A DNA stretch of 64,000 bases, taken from NCBI RefSeq assembly GCF_000715075.1, contig NC_134084.1, positions 1,986,501 through 2,050,500 of the forward strand, in the 5' to 3' direction. A program made the translations under genes and the position numbers. Within the stretch, counting starts at the first letter, position 1; the number at the start of each line of letters is the position of its first letter. This stretch comes from Nicotiana tabacum. Taxonomy: Eukaryota > Streptophyta > Magnoliopsida > Solanales > Solanaceae. A model generated the notes under the pieces. It did no database searches. It was not told where the DNA came from and worked only from the letters and a program-made list of their open reading frames with translations. Shown piece after piece: positions 14,339-26,939 of this stretch.

Positions 14339-17300
14339 TGTAAGCACGTGATTTTTGCCCTATATGAGAATTACTCCCAAAAATTCAAAATAAAATGATT
14401 TTCCTTGGTGTGCAATTTTGTGATACTTTGTGATATTTTGAATAATTATTTGTATTTTTCTGTGCATGTTTATTTGTTAAATTAATAAAAATATACAAAA
14501 ATATGTCGCATTTTGCATGTAGAATTTAATTCTACAATTGTTAGTAATTAAGTTTGTTTACAAAAAATGAAAATTACAAAAATAGGCATCTTTTGCATTT
14601 TTAGCATTTAATGTCCAAATATACAATTTATGCTTAATTATTACTTAATTGTGCGTTAATTGTTATTGGTAGTTAATTTGCGCTTTCATAACTTAATTTA
14701 GTTCTTAATAATCATTTAAGTATTTTTATAATTTAGTTTTAGAAAAAAATAAAAGAAGAAAAGAGAACAAAAATACAAAAGAAAATCGGATTGGGCCACT
14801 TCTTCAATTGTAAGCCAAAGGCCCAAATAATTGCCCAATCTTCTCCATGACCCAGTCCACTTCAGACCGGGTCGACCCGGTCCGCCCCACTAACCCATTT
14901 ACCCAACACCCATCCTTCATTTTGTCAAAACACAAAACAAAAGACAAAGAAAAAACCCTAAAAATGGTCTGCCCCCTTTCCTTTGCTTCTTCTTCCCCAA
15001 GCTCAAAAAAACACACAACCATGGCAGCATTTACCCCAACACACACACACACACACGTCGTCGGACCACCTAAGTTCCCCCCCGCTGTTGCGTCTTCAGT
15101 CGATGGACAGAACCAGGCGACCAAACGACCACAGTCCGTCGACTCCCTTTCACCATCGTCGCGTTCCAAACGTGTTGCTGCTTCCCGTTCCACCTTCTTC
15201 TTCAGTTGCTGCAGATGCTCCTTCTTCTTCCTCGACCTCACCTTCGTCTTCTTCTCCGCCATTGTTGCGTCGACCATTGTTGCTGCATCGACTGCCTCCC
15301 CGTCGTTGTCACCACCGTTACGCCCAGTCGTTTCCATGGCCAAGCTCGTCAACCAGTCGTTTCCACGGCCAAACGACCTCCGTTACTGTTTCGCCTGCGA
15401 CTGCGAACACCTCGTTTTGGCTGTGTTGTTGCTGCCTCGACGAACAGCTGCTTCTCTCTCCGAGCTGCTGCCTCACCTTCATCTTCTTCGTCGTCCGCTT
15501 CAAGCTCGCACTGCTGCTTCATCGTCCAAACGAACCCAGCCGCGCTGCTTCTTCTGTTTTCAGCTTCTTCACGTAACATAGCTGCTGCCTTCGTCACTGT
15601 TACTGCTCCGGCAACCGCCACTGTTTCAGCAACAATGATGCTACTATAATTGCTGCTACCACCATTTCATTCGGTTGAGTTTTAGTCGAGGTCGTCGAGC
15701 GTCATTTTGAGTTCGTCACAGTTTACAAGGAAGGTAAGTTCGTCGTTGAGTTCGTCGTCGAATCCGGACAGATTCATTCCCATTCGAGGTTCGTCAAAAC
15801 AGTTCATACAATCGAGTTCGTCGTTGTTCATCTCCGGTTAGTAGTTTTTGAGTTTTATTTTGTCCGTATTTTGTTTTGATATTTTCGAATCTAAAATCGG
15901 CAAATGTTTGTTTTGTTCATGTCTATGATTAGATATTTGATTTTTTGTTTTGTTCATGTTCATGTGTTTTTTGTTGAATTAATTTTCAGATTTCAAATGG
16001 AAGTTAATTAGTTATTTTTCATGTTTATTTCATGTTTGTATTGTTGTTTAAGTGAATGTTTGTTAGTTTAATGTTTGTTAGATTCAAATTAAAATTTAAT
16101 TGGTTATTTCTTCAATTTGTTTCATGTTGTTATGTATTTTCCGGGAATCATTAATGTTGTTTGAGTCATGTGAATCTGTCATGTTTGTTGCTAAATATAG
16201 ATTTAATTTATGTTCATCTTTGTTTGAAGTTCATGATTAAATCCAGTGATTTAATGTGAGTTTATGTTTGTCTTTGATTTGTTAATTTAGTATTTTGTTG
16301 TTTGTATTGTTGTGTTCTTGCTCATACATTCATGGTCTAAATTAACCAGGATTGGTTCCCGATATGGTTAATTCATTCCATTAATTTTAAGTTGTATTGT
16401 TCATCGTGTTCATATAATTGTTGTTGAAGATTGTTGAGAAATTGGTCATCTTGATCATATTTTGGTCAAGTTATGATTAATTGAGTGTTTAGAGCTGATG
16501 GGGGTAATTTGGTAAATTGCATTGCATTCGGGGGTAGATTTGTAATTGCAATAAGGTCGGAGGGGTAGTTTGGTAATTGAACATTATTTTGATTCTTTAT
16601 GTTAAGCATGGGGGACAAATATAATGGGGTGAGGTTTTTGATGTACTTGTTTAATATAATGGGGGACAAGACAAAACATAATGGGGAGGAATCTTGTACT
16701 TGTTTAATGTAGGCATGGGGGACATATTGTAATGGGTTGGGAATGTGGCATTTATTTAATGTAGGCATGGGGGACATATGGTAATGGGTTGGAAATGTGG
16801 TATTTATTTAATGAAGGCATGGGGGACAAGGTTTAAAATATAGAAAACATTAATAAGTGGGGCAAAGCATGCCATTGAGGGAATAATTTGGGGGTTGGGA
16901 ATTGAAGATTTGTCTTGCTATATATAGAGTCATTTCTTGACATTAAAAGAGGACGAGACTTGAGAGAAAAAACTTAGACTTGAACATAAAGAGAGAAAAG
17001 TAAGACTTAGAGAGAGAGAGGATTATTATTTGGGAGAATATTTTTGAGAGTAATACTTTCTGAAAATCTGAAGAAGTGTGGTAGAGTTTTGAAAAGAGAA
17101 AGACAACTTAAACTTTCACTTGAATAATTTTCGTTTGTCTTTTCTCGAGTGTTATTGAAAATCAGTAAACTACTGCATCTTGTATCCGTCTCTCTTCTGT
17201 TTTGACTACAATTGCACTTGGGTATTGCTGAGTTTTCAATCCGTTGCTGGGTTATTCTACTGGTTCTTACTGGTCTGCGGTGTTGCTGGACCTGCTGTTG

Positions 17301-18489
17301 CTGTGTTATTATTGTTGCTGACTTCTCCTTCTTTTGTTCTTGTACTGCCATTTCCAGGTACACATTTGTATACTCTCGGATTGAAGAGAAATGAAATATT
17401 AATCAGGCTTTGTCCCTGTTGAATCCCTCCTGTTTAGATTTGTGTTTGAATATAATTTTCCTTTCTTGTATAAAAATGTAGTTGATTGATTAAATGAGTA
17501 ATGATGTCGCATATGTATAACTTCTTCATCTAACAATGTTAGTTTAAATTAATCAAAGAATAGTTAATCGGTTTTGATATTATGGTGTGTCAATCTCACG
17601 TTTTAGTATTATTGAATAATAGAATATAGAATGAAAGCAGTTTTTCTTTGTACAAACTCGGTCGCAATTTTCCATTCGCATTAGCCGTAAACTAATAACT
17701 AATAAGTTACGTTTTTAGCATGTAATTAATTAAGAGATTTTTTTTTTATTTTAGAGATGAACTTAATAGGAAAATATAGTCACTGTAGGTTTATCCTTTT
17801 AAGTAAAATTGAGACGAGCCTCGACAAACAAAAATGCACAAGCTGCGGGGCCCTCTAAATGTATATATTAAAATACTTAGAATTCGGGACAGGCCGTTTA
17901 GCGAATTTTACGGCCTTCCCAAAATAACAATATGCTAGTTTCTTTAGGCGCACCTTTAATAATTTAACCTTCTTAAACACGGGTGCACATTGATGTGACC
18001 CAAATCCAAATCTCAACGGAGTCAAAATGTGTCGACGACCACGGGTGCATTGATTGTGACGTGGTTCGAGATGCATTTTCACGACGTTGCAATTCTATAA
18101 AAATAAATGACAATAATAAAAGCGGTTTAAACTTAATAAAAGCACGTAAGTCATAACATGTATTTAAATCAGATATTTAGCCATTATAACAATTTAAGCG
18201 ACCGTGCTAGAACCACGGGATTCGAGGGTGCCTAACACCTTCCCTCGGGTCAACAGAATTCCTTACTTAGAATTTCTGGTTCGCAGACTTCATTTGGAAA
18301 AGTCGAAAATTTCCTCGATTTGGGATTCAAGATAAACCGGTGACTTGGGACACCAAAAGCCAAACCTTTCCCAAGTGGCGACTCTGAATTAAAATAAATA
18401 ATCTCATTTCGAATATTGTCACTTAAATTGGAAAAACTCCCTCGCGCATTTAACCCTTCGAGGCGGGGCGCGCAAAAAGAGGTGTGACA
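14339..18489 (+). repeat. 5' LTR of element A
   Basis: 4151 bp, TG...CA ends. Contains a GC-rich CTTCTTC/GTCG tract (14940-15600), repeated GGGGGACA blocks near 16610-16830, a TATA box (16918) and a conserved antisense-open block near 17860-18080. Open frames on both strands in the GC-rich tract occur in both LTRs and are not genes. Confidence 0.85.
16918..16927 (+). promoter_or_regulatory. TATA box of A 5' LTR
   Basis: CTATATATAG is a near-ideal plant TATA box in a sequence otherwise poor in such motifs. It is followed about 30 bases later by purine-rich leader sequence (GAGGACGAGACTTGAGAG). It is repeated in the 3' LTR at 56846-56855. The likely start of the retrotransposon RNA is near 16955. 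This is inference from sequence only. Confidence 0.45.
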
Positions 18490-18493
18490 GCTC

Positions 18494-18511
18494 TGGCGAC
18501 TCTGCTGGGGA
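18494..18511 (+). other. Primer binding site of A
   Basis: TGGCGACTCTGCTGGGGA starts 4 bases after the LTR end and begins with TGG, the complement of tRNA CCA. The same 18 bases occur behind the 5' LTR of B. Ogre elements are reported to use tRNA-Arg; the match was not checked against a tRNA set. Confidence 0.75.
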
Positions 18512-19329
18512 TAGTTCCAGAACCACTGGTTCAGGGTTCAAGAATTTGAGCTTAGAATAATTGTTATATTTGGCTTTATTATCTGATATTTATTACATGT
18601 TTTGGCAAATGTGCTAAATGTTGTCTTTTACCGCTTTGATATTATCTAAACTGTATATAAACTGTGCCTAAACCCTTCTCTTCTTACCTCCGGGGAGAAG
18701 CTCGCTGGGCGAGACTCCCTATTCTGTTAGTGTCGTACTTTGAAATAAGAAAGAGGCCGGACAAGTTACAAAGCCGGACGATCTCGCGGGTCCCCGGTAC
18801 GTAGCCCTCTCCTCGACTCGAGTTGTCCGCTCGGGTACACAGTCTAGAACATATACCCAGGTTATAAATCTAGTATAACGAAGCCTCATGCCGGATCCCT
18901 AGTAGGAACGCTTATTTGCATCATGTTGCATTTGACTTAGGGGACTCAACACAGGGGTTGGGTCCGTCTAGGACTAGCAACCTGAAATGAAAAGACCATC
19001 ATGTTGCATCCTATTTGTTTCCGTGCATTTATTTGTCTCGGACATGCATGCTGACTGACTTTGGAGTATTTGAAAAATATAAACAAAAAAAAATAGCAGT
19101 GTATAGGGTTAATTTTCTACTTTGAAAAAATAACAATGCTCAATTACTGTCAAAACTCTGCCGAAATTTTGAGATAATAAAAAGGAAAAATGTTTTATTT
19201 TCAATAATTTGCTTTACTAAGAAAAAGAAAAACAAAAAGATAGAAAAATAGTCTTTTATTTTTGGAAAGTTGTTTGTTGGAAAAAAAAAGGAAAGAATTT
19301 TGTTCTAAAATAATTCGGTTAATTTGACC

Positions 19330-19393
19330 GAACTACGCGGGTCTGATTCTTACCGGATGTGAGATACGTAGGCAAACCTCATCGGTTTCGACC
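19330..19393 (+). other. Conserved double stem-loop motif, copy 1 (A leader)
   Basis: Outer stem CTACG (19333-19337) with CGTAG (19367-19371) encloses an inner stem TCTTAC (19348-19353) with GTGAGA (19359-19364). A second hairpin follows, AAACC (19374-19378) with GGTTT (19384-19388), then CGACC. The single-stranded TCTGAT before the inner stem is shared by all copies. Other copies: 21540-21607, 54097-54164, and on the minus strand 31650-31718, 34785-34841, 42525-42588. Confidence 0.65.
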
Positions 19394-19395
19394 CC

Positions 19396-19896
19396 AATTT
19401 TCAAAAAATATCCAAAAATATTTTCCTTTAGTTCCTTCTTTATAAATCTTTCCTTAGAAAATGCAAAAAAGAAATAAAAAATAATATAGAAGTTTTCTTT
19501 AAACTCAAATAAAAAAAAAATAGTTTCCTTCTTTCCGAAGTCTTTCATACGAAAAATGAAATAAGAATTAAAAATCAGCAACAAAAATCCAAAAAATACT
19601 CTTTTCTTTTTAGTCTTTCTTTTGTAAATGTCCATAAAAAATAAATATTTGAAAAATTAATTCCAAAAAATATTTTCGCTTTTCTTTAGAAGTGCTTTTG
19701 TAAATAAATAAAAACTCAGAAATTCCAAATCATTTTCTTAAAAGTCCCTCTTTCAAAATTTAAGAGGCAACATCATAAATCAAAAAATATATTCTTTCTT
19801 CCGTAGAAAAAGGTGAAACAAATGAAAAATCTACCAAACACATTTTTCTTTTTTCTTTTTTTAAAAAAAATAAAATAAAATAAAAAAAATATATAT
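19396..19896. other. AT-rich tract with degenerate repeats
   Basis: A- and T-run rich DNA with recurring CCTTCTTT and TCCAAAAAATA blocks. No gene seen. Confidence 0.4.
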
Positions 19897-20930
19897 ATAA
19901 ACTGAACTCTTTCCTTCAGTCAGCATTAGGGTTTTAAACCCTAAACTGAACTTTTTCCCTTTAGTCAGCATTAGGGTTTTAAACCCTAAACTGAACTTTT
20001 CCCATTTAGTCAGCATTAGGGTTTTAAACCCTAAACTGAACTCTTTCATGTAGTCAGCATTAGGGTTTTAAACCCTAAACTGAACATTTCCCATTTAGTC
20101 AGCATTAGGGTTTTAAACCCTAAACTGAACTTTTCCCATTTAGTCAGCATTAGGGTTTTAAACCCTAAACTGAACTCTTTCTTGTAGTCAGTATTAGGGT
20201 TTTAAACCCTAAACTGAACTCTTTCCTTCAGTCAGCATTAGGGTTTTAAACCCTAAACTGAACTTTTTCCCTTTAGTCAGCATTAGGGTTTTAAACCCTA
20301 AACTGAACTTTTGTCCATTCAGTCAGCATTAGGGCCCCAACCCTAAACCGAACTTTTTCCAGTTAGTCAGCATTAGGGCTCCAACCCTAAACTGAACTTC
20401 TTTCCATTTAGCCAGCATTGGGGGTCCAACCCTGAACTGAACTTTTCCCTTCAGTCAGCATTAGGGCTTCAACCCTGAACTGAACTCTTTCCATTCAGTC
20501 AGCATCAGGGCTTCAACCCTGAACTGAACTCTTTCCATTCAGTCAGCATCAGGGCTTCAACCCTGAACTGAACTCTTTCCATTTAATCAGCATTAGGGCT
20601 CCAACCCTCAACTGAACTTTTTCCAGTTAGTCAGCATTAGGGCTCCAATCCTAAACTGAACTTCTTTCCATTTAGCCAGCATTAGGGCTCCAACCCTAAA
20701 CTGAACTTCTTTCTCTGTTAGTCAGCATTGGGGTTCCAACCCTGAACTGAACTTTTCCTTTCAGTCAGCATCAGGGCTCCAACCCTGAACTGAACTCTTT
20801 CCATTCAGTCAGCATCAGGGCTCCAACCCTGAACTAAACTTTTTCCATTCAGTCAGCATTAGGGCTCCAACCCTGAACTGAACTTTTTCCATTTAGCCAG
20901 CATTAGGGCTCCAACCCTAAACTGAGCATT
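19897..20930 (+). repeat. Minisatellite array 1 (44-47 bp units, telobox palindrome)
   Basis: About 22 units. Each starts TCAGCATTAGGG and ends CTGAACT plus a T/C-rich spacer. In the first nine or so the core is TTAGGGTTTTAAACCCTAA, a 9-bp inverted repeat with a one-base centre that includes the plant telobox AAACCCTAA. From about 20320 the core changes to AGGGCTCCAACCCT-like, keeping only the AGGG/CCCT arms. The same repeat forms array 2 (51391-53530). Confidence 0.9.
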
Positions 20931-21706
20931 CTTACCTTGTGGCAATATTAGTGATCCAATCCCGGAGTTGGCATTTTGTAGACTGAAATTTTCCAATCCC
21001 TTCATCAATTCTATAAACTTCCCGGCAATTAACTCCCGAAATTTTCCTAGTGAAACTGGGGCAGAAAATTTCGTTCGTTTGTTTTTCCCCGCAGGTCTAA
21101 CCTCGAGGCGCATGGATCGTGACGACCCACGAGATGAGTCTCAACCCAGAATAAAGAAAAGAAGAAAAAGAAGAAAAAAGAGCAAAAGAAAAAAGAAAGA
21201 TGTTCCCACATATTGGAACAAACAAATGGCAGGTCGCTCAAAAATTGGATCAAATTCCCGAGCTCCGCCAATCCCGTTTCATTCAATACTGCAAAAATAA
21301 ACAAGCGCCTACAACTTGCAAGCATCAAGATTCAGATCGAAGTCTACAAGCAAAATCAGCTAAGACCCAAGATCAAGTTGCAAAAGAATTATAGATAGGA
21401 ATCTTGTAACTCGTAGCTGATAGGCTTAGTTAGTCTTTTTAATTTTGATTTTTATGTAATAAATAGGACATCAGACCGGAACTTCGACGGAACCTCGCGC
21501 GACTCTCAACCTCGGCACTCCATCGCCCCATTCACTTCTGAACTACACATGGTCTGATTCCTTTATAGCCAAGGATATGTAGGCAGCTCAGATACCAGAG
21601 CTCGGTCACATTCTCTTTTCTTCTTTCTTTTGGTCTCCTTAAATAAGGGTCGGGTCAAAAACCTGTCTAGTCATTCTTTGTCTGAAAACTCTTCACATTT
21701 CCAGTC
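20931..21706 (+). other. 3' UTR of an A/D-type element
   Basis: Matches 53531-53940 (CTTACCTTGTGGCAATAT, GGTCTAACCTCGAGGCGCAT, CTTGCAAGCATCAAGATTCA) and lies between a minisatellite and a PPT plus LTR, so it is the 3' end of an element. Short open frames are not supported as genes. Confidence 0.6.
21540..21607 (+). other. Conserved double stem-loop motif, copy 2
   Basis: Outer stem CTACA (21543-21547) with TGTAG (21578-21582), inner stem TCCTT with AAGGA, following hairpin AGCTC (21585-21589) with GAGCT (21598-21602), then CGGTC. The outer-stem G:C pair of copy 1 is A:T here. Confidence 0.65.
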
Positions 21707-21719
21707 AAAGAGAGGCAGA
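21707..21719 (+). other. Polypurine tract of the D element
   Basis: AAAGAGAGGCAGA lies directly before an LTR start TGTTGACATG. It corresponds to AAAGAGGGGCAGC in A and B. Confidence 0.65.
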
Positions 21720-24111
21720 TGTTGACATGTGATTTTTGTCCTTCCCCAAATCTTTCACATTTTTAGCACGTAAATATTTAATTTAGCCTTAATGTAGCTA
21801 TTTCAGCTTATTTTGACTCTTTTTACTTTATTTTCGTCACAAAAACGAAAATTACAAAAAAAGATATATAAATTTTAGTTTATTTATTTCTCATAAATTT
21901 TGAAAAAATAGAAAAATAGTACTTAATTTTTATTTTTATATAAATTTATTTCTCATAAATTTTGAAAAAATACAAAAATAGTACTTTATTTTTATTTTTA
22001 TATAAATTCAAAAATACAAAAAAATTATTTTTTTTTGTTTTAATTGTCAGTTTGTTTTAATAATTATTCTGCTTATGTAGGATTAATTAAATAAGGTCGT
22101 GTTTTATTCTCGGTTGCGAGGAAAGAATAATATTTGGGTTCAAACGACTCATTTTAGGCCTAATTTTCGGACCTAGCCCAAAATATTTTCAGCCGAGACG
22201 CACATGACAACACATAACTCACACATGCTAGCACATGAACACAACACATAACTCACACATGCTAGCACATGAACACAACACACAACTCACACATGCTAGC
22301 ACATGAACACAACACACAACTCACACATGCTAGCACATGCACACAACCCACAACCCACACATGGTCTTCAATATTCTCCATTAAAACCCAAACAAAAACA
22401 CACACGGGAGAAGACCTTAGACACCAGCCCCCTCTCCTCTCTTCATCTTCTTCAAACCACCCAACCACTACCCATTTTTCTGGCAAAAGAACACCCCCCT
22501 CCCAAAAACGTGGACAGGGTATACCTTCGATATACACTCAATATACCGAGGATATACCCGGGCAGAACACCCCCTCCCTAACGTATCTCCTTCTTTCTTT
22601 CTTCTCAAACCAGAAAACAACTAACTTTTCACCATCAAAACTAGCCTTGAAGCTCCAATATTTCAGCCATCAAAATCAGTTCAAAACACATCAAAACAAG
22701 CTTGAAAATAGCTCCGTTTCTTCAGTCAAAACGACCTCTAAAATAGCAGCAAAAACCTGTTGCAAACAGCCATAAAATCCACCCCTAACACCACCAAAAA
22801 TGAGCCAAAAGATCTGCTGAAATCGGCTAAAAAAAATCGGAACAGATGCGTTTGGATTTTCATCGCCGGTCAAAGTCGCTAGTCCAGGTTTCCGTTTGAG
22901 TCTCCTTCTAGTCCGTATGGTTTTGCTTGGCTTTATTTCGTTTTGGAGTAATGATTGTTGAGCTGTATCCATTTCATGAAGAAGGTTGTCTTCTCAGTCT
23001 ATTGATAGAATATTCATATCAAAGGTTCATTTCCTCTAATTTCTTGTTTGCATTAGATGAATGTTTCAGTTTTGATTTAGATCTGTCTAAATGTTTTACT
23101 ATTGTTTCTTTTGTTTCTGTTTTGATTTATGTGTGTTTGATTAGAATTATTTTCTCAAGTCACTAAATGAAATCTAGATTCGTTTGAATTGGTAGATGTT
23201 ATTAATCAAGTTTCGTTGATTAGGTGCAATAAATAAATCATTGTGATTACGGGTACGGTTCCCGTGACGTAGTTGTGATGCTTAATTTCTAAATTTCGGG
23301 GGTGCATCTCATGTAACCCGATTATAATGGCTCTAGATAATCTTAGTGAATAAATTAGGATTATTTTTTTTTGATAGAGACAAAACAAAAAAAATAAAAT
23401 CATAGTTGCTTTTAGGCTTGCCCTTTTAAAAATAAAATGAGTCGAGCCTCGCCCAATAAAATGCACAAACTGCGAGGCCCTCATAAATGTATATACTAAA
23501 AATACTCAGAATTTGGGATGGGTTGTTCAGCGAATTTCGCAGCCTTCCTCAAAGATAATAACGCGTTAGACTCTTTAGGCGCGATTTTAATTAAATTACA
23601 TTCTTAAATTCGGGTGCGCATTTATGTGACCCAAATCCAAATCTCAATGGAGTCAGAATGTATTAACAACCACGGGTGCATTGATTGCAACGTGGTTCGA
23701 GATGCATTTTCACAACGTTGCAATTCTATTAAAAATAATAATAAAAGCGGTTTAAACTTAATAAAAGCACACAAGTTATAACATGTATTAAAATCAAATA
23801 TTTAGCCATTATAACAATTTAAGCGACCGTGCTAGAACCACGGGATCCGTGGGTGCCTAACACCTTCCCTCGGGTCAACAGAATTCCTTACTTAGAATTT
23901 CTGGTTCGCAGACTTCATTTGGAAAGTTAAAAATTTCCTCGATTTGGGATTCAAGATAAACCGGTGACTTGGGACACAAAAGCCAAACCTTTCCCAAGTG
24001 GCGACTCTGAATTAAATAAATAATCTCATTTCGAATATTGTCACTTAAATTGAATAAACTCCCTCGCGCATTTAACCCTTCGGGGCGGGCGCGCAAAAAG
24101 AAGGTGTGACA
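21720..24111 (+). repeat. LTR of a related element (D)
   Basis: 2392 bp from TGTTGACATGTGATTTTTGT to AAGGTGTGACA. The last 750 bp match the end of the A LTR, while the first part differs, so it is a shorter LTR of a related subfamily. It is preceded by a 3' UTR and PPT and followed by only seven bases of the PBS region (GCTCTGG) before unrelated sequence. No matching 5' LTR of D is present in full. Confidence 0.65.
22201..22365. repeat. 34-bp tandem repeat in the D LTR
   Basis: Four to five copies of a 34-bp unit, CATGCTAGCACATG plus CACAACACAYAACTCACA; GCTAGC recurs at 22227+34n (22261, 22295, 22329). Confidence 0.85.
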
Positions 24112-25020
24112 GCTCTGGAGGTCTTGGTACATCAGGTAGCGGGAAGCCACGAAGCGTCACGAATGGAGACCGGCACTCTCTAAATTGAGAGAAATAAAAT
24201 GAGAGAGTCTCGACGGTGAAAACCTACGGGCACCGCGAGGCGACGGGAGTAGAGAAACCAAAATGAGAGAGCTTGTTTAGTAAAAAACTCGCAAAGAGTG
24301 CTATCAAGCGACGACAGGAAGAGAAATGAGAGAGGTCGACTAGCGAAAACCCGCAAAGGGCGCTGTTGGCCGAAAGGATGACTCCACCTCAAGAGATTTT
24401 GGCATGTCCCACCGTTTTGAAAACGCAGATCCATTTTGGTTCAGGGGAAATGCAAGTTCATTGAAGGTCAGGCGTCCAGCCCAAAAAGCATGTCATATCC
24501 ATTTAAAGTCAGCATTGTTTCTCTCAGATAAGTCTTTCGTGTCCCGAAAAGGACACTTCTTTTCTGAAATTTGCTTTCTCCATGTCTTTACTTTATTTTT
24601 CCTTTAAATCCCTTTCATTTTTAACCCCAAGTCCCAGATATACTGAAAAGGATAGGTGGCAGGTTTGGTTTCACGAAATTCTGTCTCATGAAGGAAAATA
24701 CCTCGTTTCATTGGTACGTTTGTCCAAACCTGATGGATCATAATGTTGACTGCATTTGGAGTAAAGTCACAAAAAGAAAAAAAAGAAAAGAGAATTTTTT
24801 TCCCATCATAGCCTACCCCAACAAATCAACGGCAAGTTCGCCTTGTACAAATCCCCATAGGGCTTTCCTTTTGTACAAATCCACACAAAGAATCCACTTT
24901 GTAAATATTCCCCAAAGAGTTTGCCCCAACAAAATCCCCACAGATTTTTCCCTCTTGTGCAAGATCCCCACAGGGTCTCCCTTTGTTTAAATTAAAAAAA
25001 AAAAAGATTTCCCCAACAAA
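24112..25020 (+). other. Displaced 3' UTR segment with triple hairpins
   Basis: 24181-24990 matches 50347-51000 (same orientation), the 3' UTR of A. It holds the triple hairpin group (24209-24365) and degenerate CCCCAACAAATCCCC-like repeats. 24119-24180 has no counterpart that I can see. Confidence 0.55.
24209..24365 (+). other. Triple hairpin group in D/A 3' UTR
   Basis: Three successive units beginning ATGAGAGAG. Stems: CTCG with CGAG plus CGGTG with CACCG (24209-24239); CTTG with CAAG plus TAGTA with TGCTA (24272-24308); TAGCG with CGCTG (24341-24365). The loop contains AAAAC in each. The same arrangement is in B (34183-34346, minus) and A (50381-50546). Confidence 0.55.
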
Positions 25021-25660
25021 TCCCCAGCAGAGTCGCCAGAACTGTCACACCTCCTTTTTGCGCGCCCGCCCCGAAGGGTTAAATGCGCGAGGGAGTTTTC
25101 CAATTTAAGTGACAATATTCGAAATGAGATTATTTATTTAATTCAGAGTCTCCACTTGGGAAAGGTTTGGCTTTTGATGTCCCAAGTCACCAGTTTATCT
25201 TGAATCCCAAATCGAGGAAATTTTCGACTTTCCAAATGAAGTCTGCGAACCAGAAATTCTAAGTAAGGAATTCTGTTGACCCGAGGGAAGGTGTTAGGCA
25301 CTCACGGATCCCGTGGTTCTAGCACGGTCGCTTAAATTGTTATAATGGCTAAATATTTGATTTTAATACATGTTATAACTTGTGTGCTTTTATTAAGTTT
25401 AAACCGCTTTTATTATTATTTTTTAATAGAATTGCAACGTCGTGAAAATGCATCTCGAACCACGTCGCAATCAATGCACTCGTGGTTGTTAATACATTCT
25501 GACTCCATTGAGATTTGGATTTGGGTCACATAAATGCGCACCCGAGTTTAAGGATGTAATTTTAATTGAGTCGCGCCTAAAGAGTCTAACGCGTTGTTAT
25601 CTTTGGGGAAGGTAGTGAACTTTACTGAACGGTCCATCCCAAATTCTGAGCATTTATTAT
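25021..25660 (-). repeat. Inverted PBS plus LTR-end fragment
   Basis: 25021-25038 is the PBS in minus orientation, followed after GAAC by an LTR end (TGTCACACCTCC...) similar to the D LTR end for about 610 bp. The fragment is then cut and joined near 25668 to a plus-strand LTR end (GGAGGTGTGACA). Confidence 0.65.
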
Positions 25661-25686
25661 GATTAATGGAGGTGTGACAGCTCTGG

Positions 25687-26935
25687 CTAAATATCTCTAT
25701 TCATAAAGGCTAAATATCTGATTAAATACATGTTGTGACTTATGTGCTTTTATTAAGTTTAAAACCGCTTTTATAATTATCATTTATTTTTATAGAATTG
25801 CAACGTCGTGAAAATGCATCTCGAACCACGTCACAATCAATGCACCCGTGGTCGTCGACACATTTTGACTCCGTTGAGATTTGGATTTGGGTCACATCAA
25901 TGTGCACCCGTGTTTAAGAAAGTTAGATTATTAAAGGTCCGCCTAAAGCAACTAGCGTATTGTTATTTTGGGAAGGCCGTAAAATTCGCTAAATGGCCTG
26001 TCCCGAATTCTAAGTATTTTAATATATACATTTAGAGGGCCCCGCAGCTTGTGCATTTTCGTTTGTCGAGACTCGTCTCATTTTTATTTAAAAAGATAAA
26101 CCTACAATGACTATATTTTCTATTAAGTTCATCTCTAAAATAAAAGAAAATCTCTTAATTAATTACATGCTAAAAACGTAACTTATTAGTTACTAGTTTA
26201 CGGCTAATGCGAATGGAAAATTGCGACTGAGTTTGTACAAAGAAAAACTGCTTTCATTCTATATTCTATTATTCAATAATACTAAAACGTGAGATTGACA
26301 CACCATAATATCAAAACAGATTAACTATTCTCTGATTAATTTAAACTAACATTATTAGATGAAGAAGTTATACATATGCGACATCATTACTCATTTAATC
26401 AATCAACTACATTTTTATACAAAGAAAGGAAAATTATATTCAAACACAAATCTAAACAGGAGGGATTCAACAGGAACAAAGCCTGATTAATATTTCATTT
26501 CTCTTCAATCCGAGAGTATACAAATGTGTACCTGGAAATGGTAGTACAAGAACAAAAGAAGGAGAAGTCAGCAGCAATAATAACGCAGCAACAGCAGGTT
26601 CAACAACACCGCAAACCAGTAATAACCAGTAGAATAACCTAGCAACAGATTGAAAAAAAAATCAGCAATACCAAAGTGCAATCACAGTCAAAGCAGAAGA
26701 GAGATGGATACAAGATGCAGTAGTTTACTGATTTTGAATAACACTCGAGAAAAGACAAACAAAATTTATTTAAGTAGAAGTTCAAGTTGTCTTTCTCTTC
26801 TTCAAAACTCTACCACACTTCTTCAGATTTTCAGAAAGTATTACTCTCAAAAATATTCTCCCAAATAATAATCCTTTCCCTCTCTAAGTCTTACTTTTCT
26901 CTCTTTTTTGTTCAAGTCTAAGTTTTTTTCTCTAA
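25687..26935 (-). repeat. Inverted fragment of an A-type LTR
   Basis: Reverse complement of about 16945-18175 of the A LTR with few changes (for example GTTTGTCGAGACTCGTCTCA, CAATCCGAGAGTATACAAAT). It is preceded by GGTGTGACAGCTCTGG at 25671-25686, an LTR end plus seven bases of PBS region, and joined at 26935 to a gag fragment. Confidence 0.7.
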
Positions 26936-26939
26936 GTCT

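Larger units (their letters stand above)
18490..19395 (+). other. A leader region
   Basis: Non-coding leader homologous to the reverse complement of 45350-45927 in B (shared CAGAACCACTGGTTCAGGG-like start and CTAGGACTAGCAACCTGA). It includes the structured motif at 19330-19393. The sequence where B carries ORF1 is missing. Confidence 0.6.

Noticed and set aside
14804..15581. Open frames up to 244 codons in the A LTR (repeated at 54732-55549)
   Set aside because: Open on both strands at once, low-complexity Ser/Leu/His runs from CTTCTTC repeats, present in both LTRs and broken by indels. Not genes.
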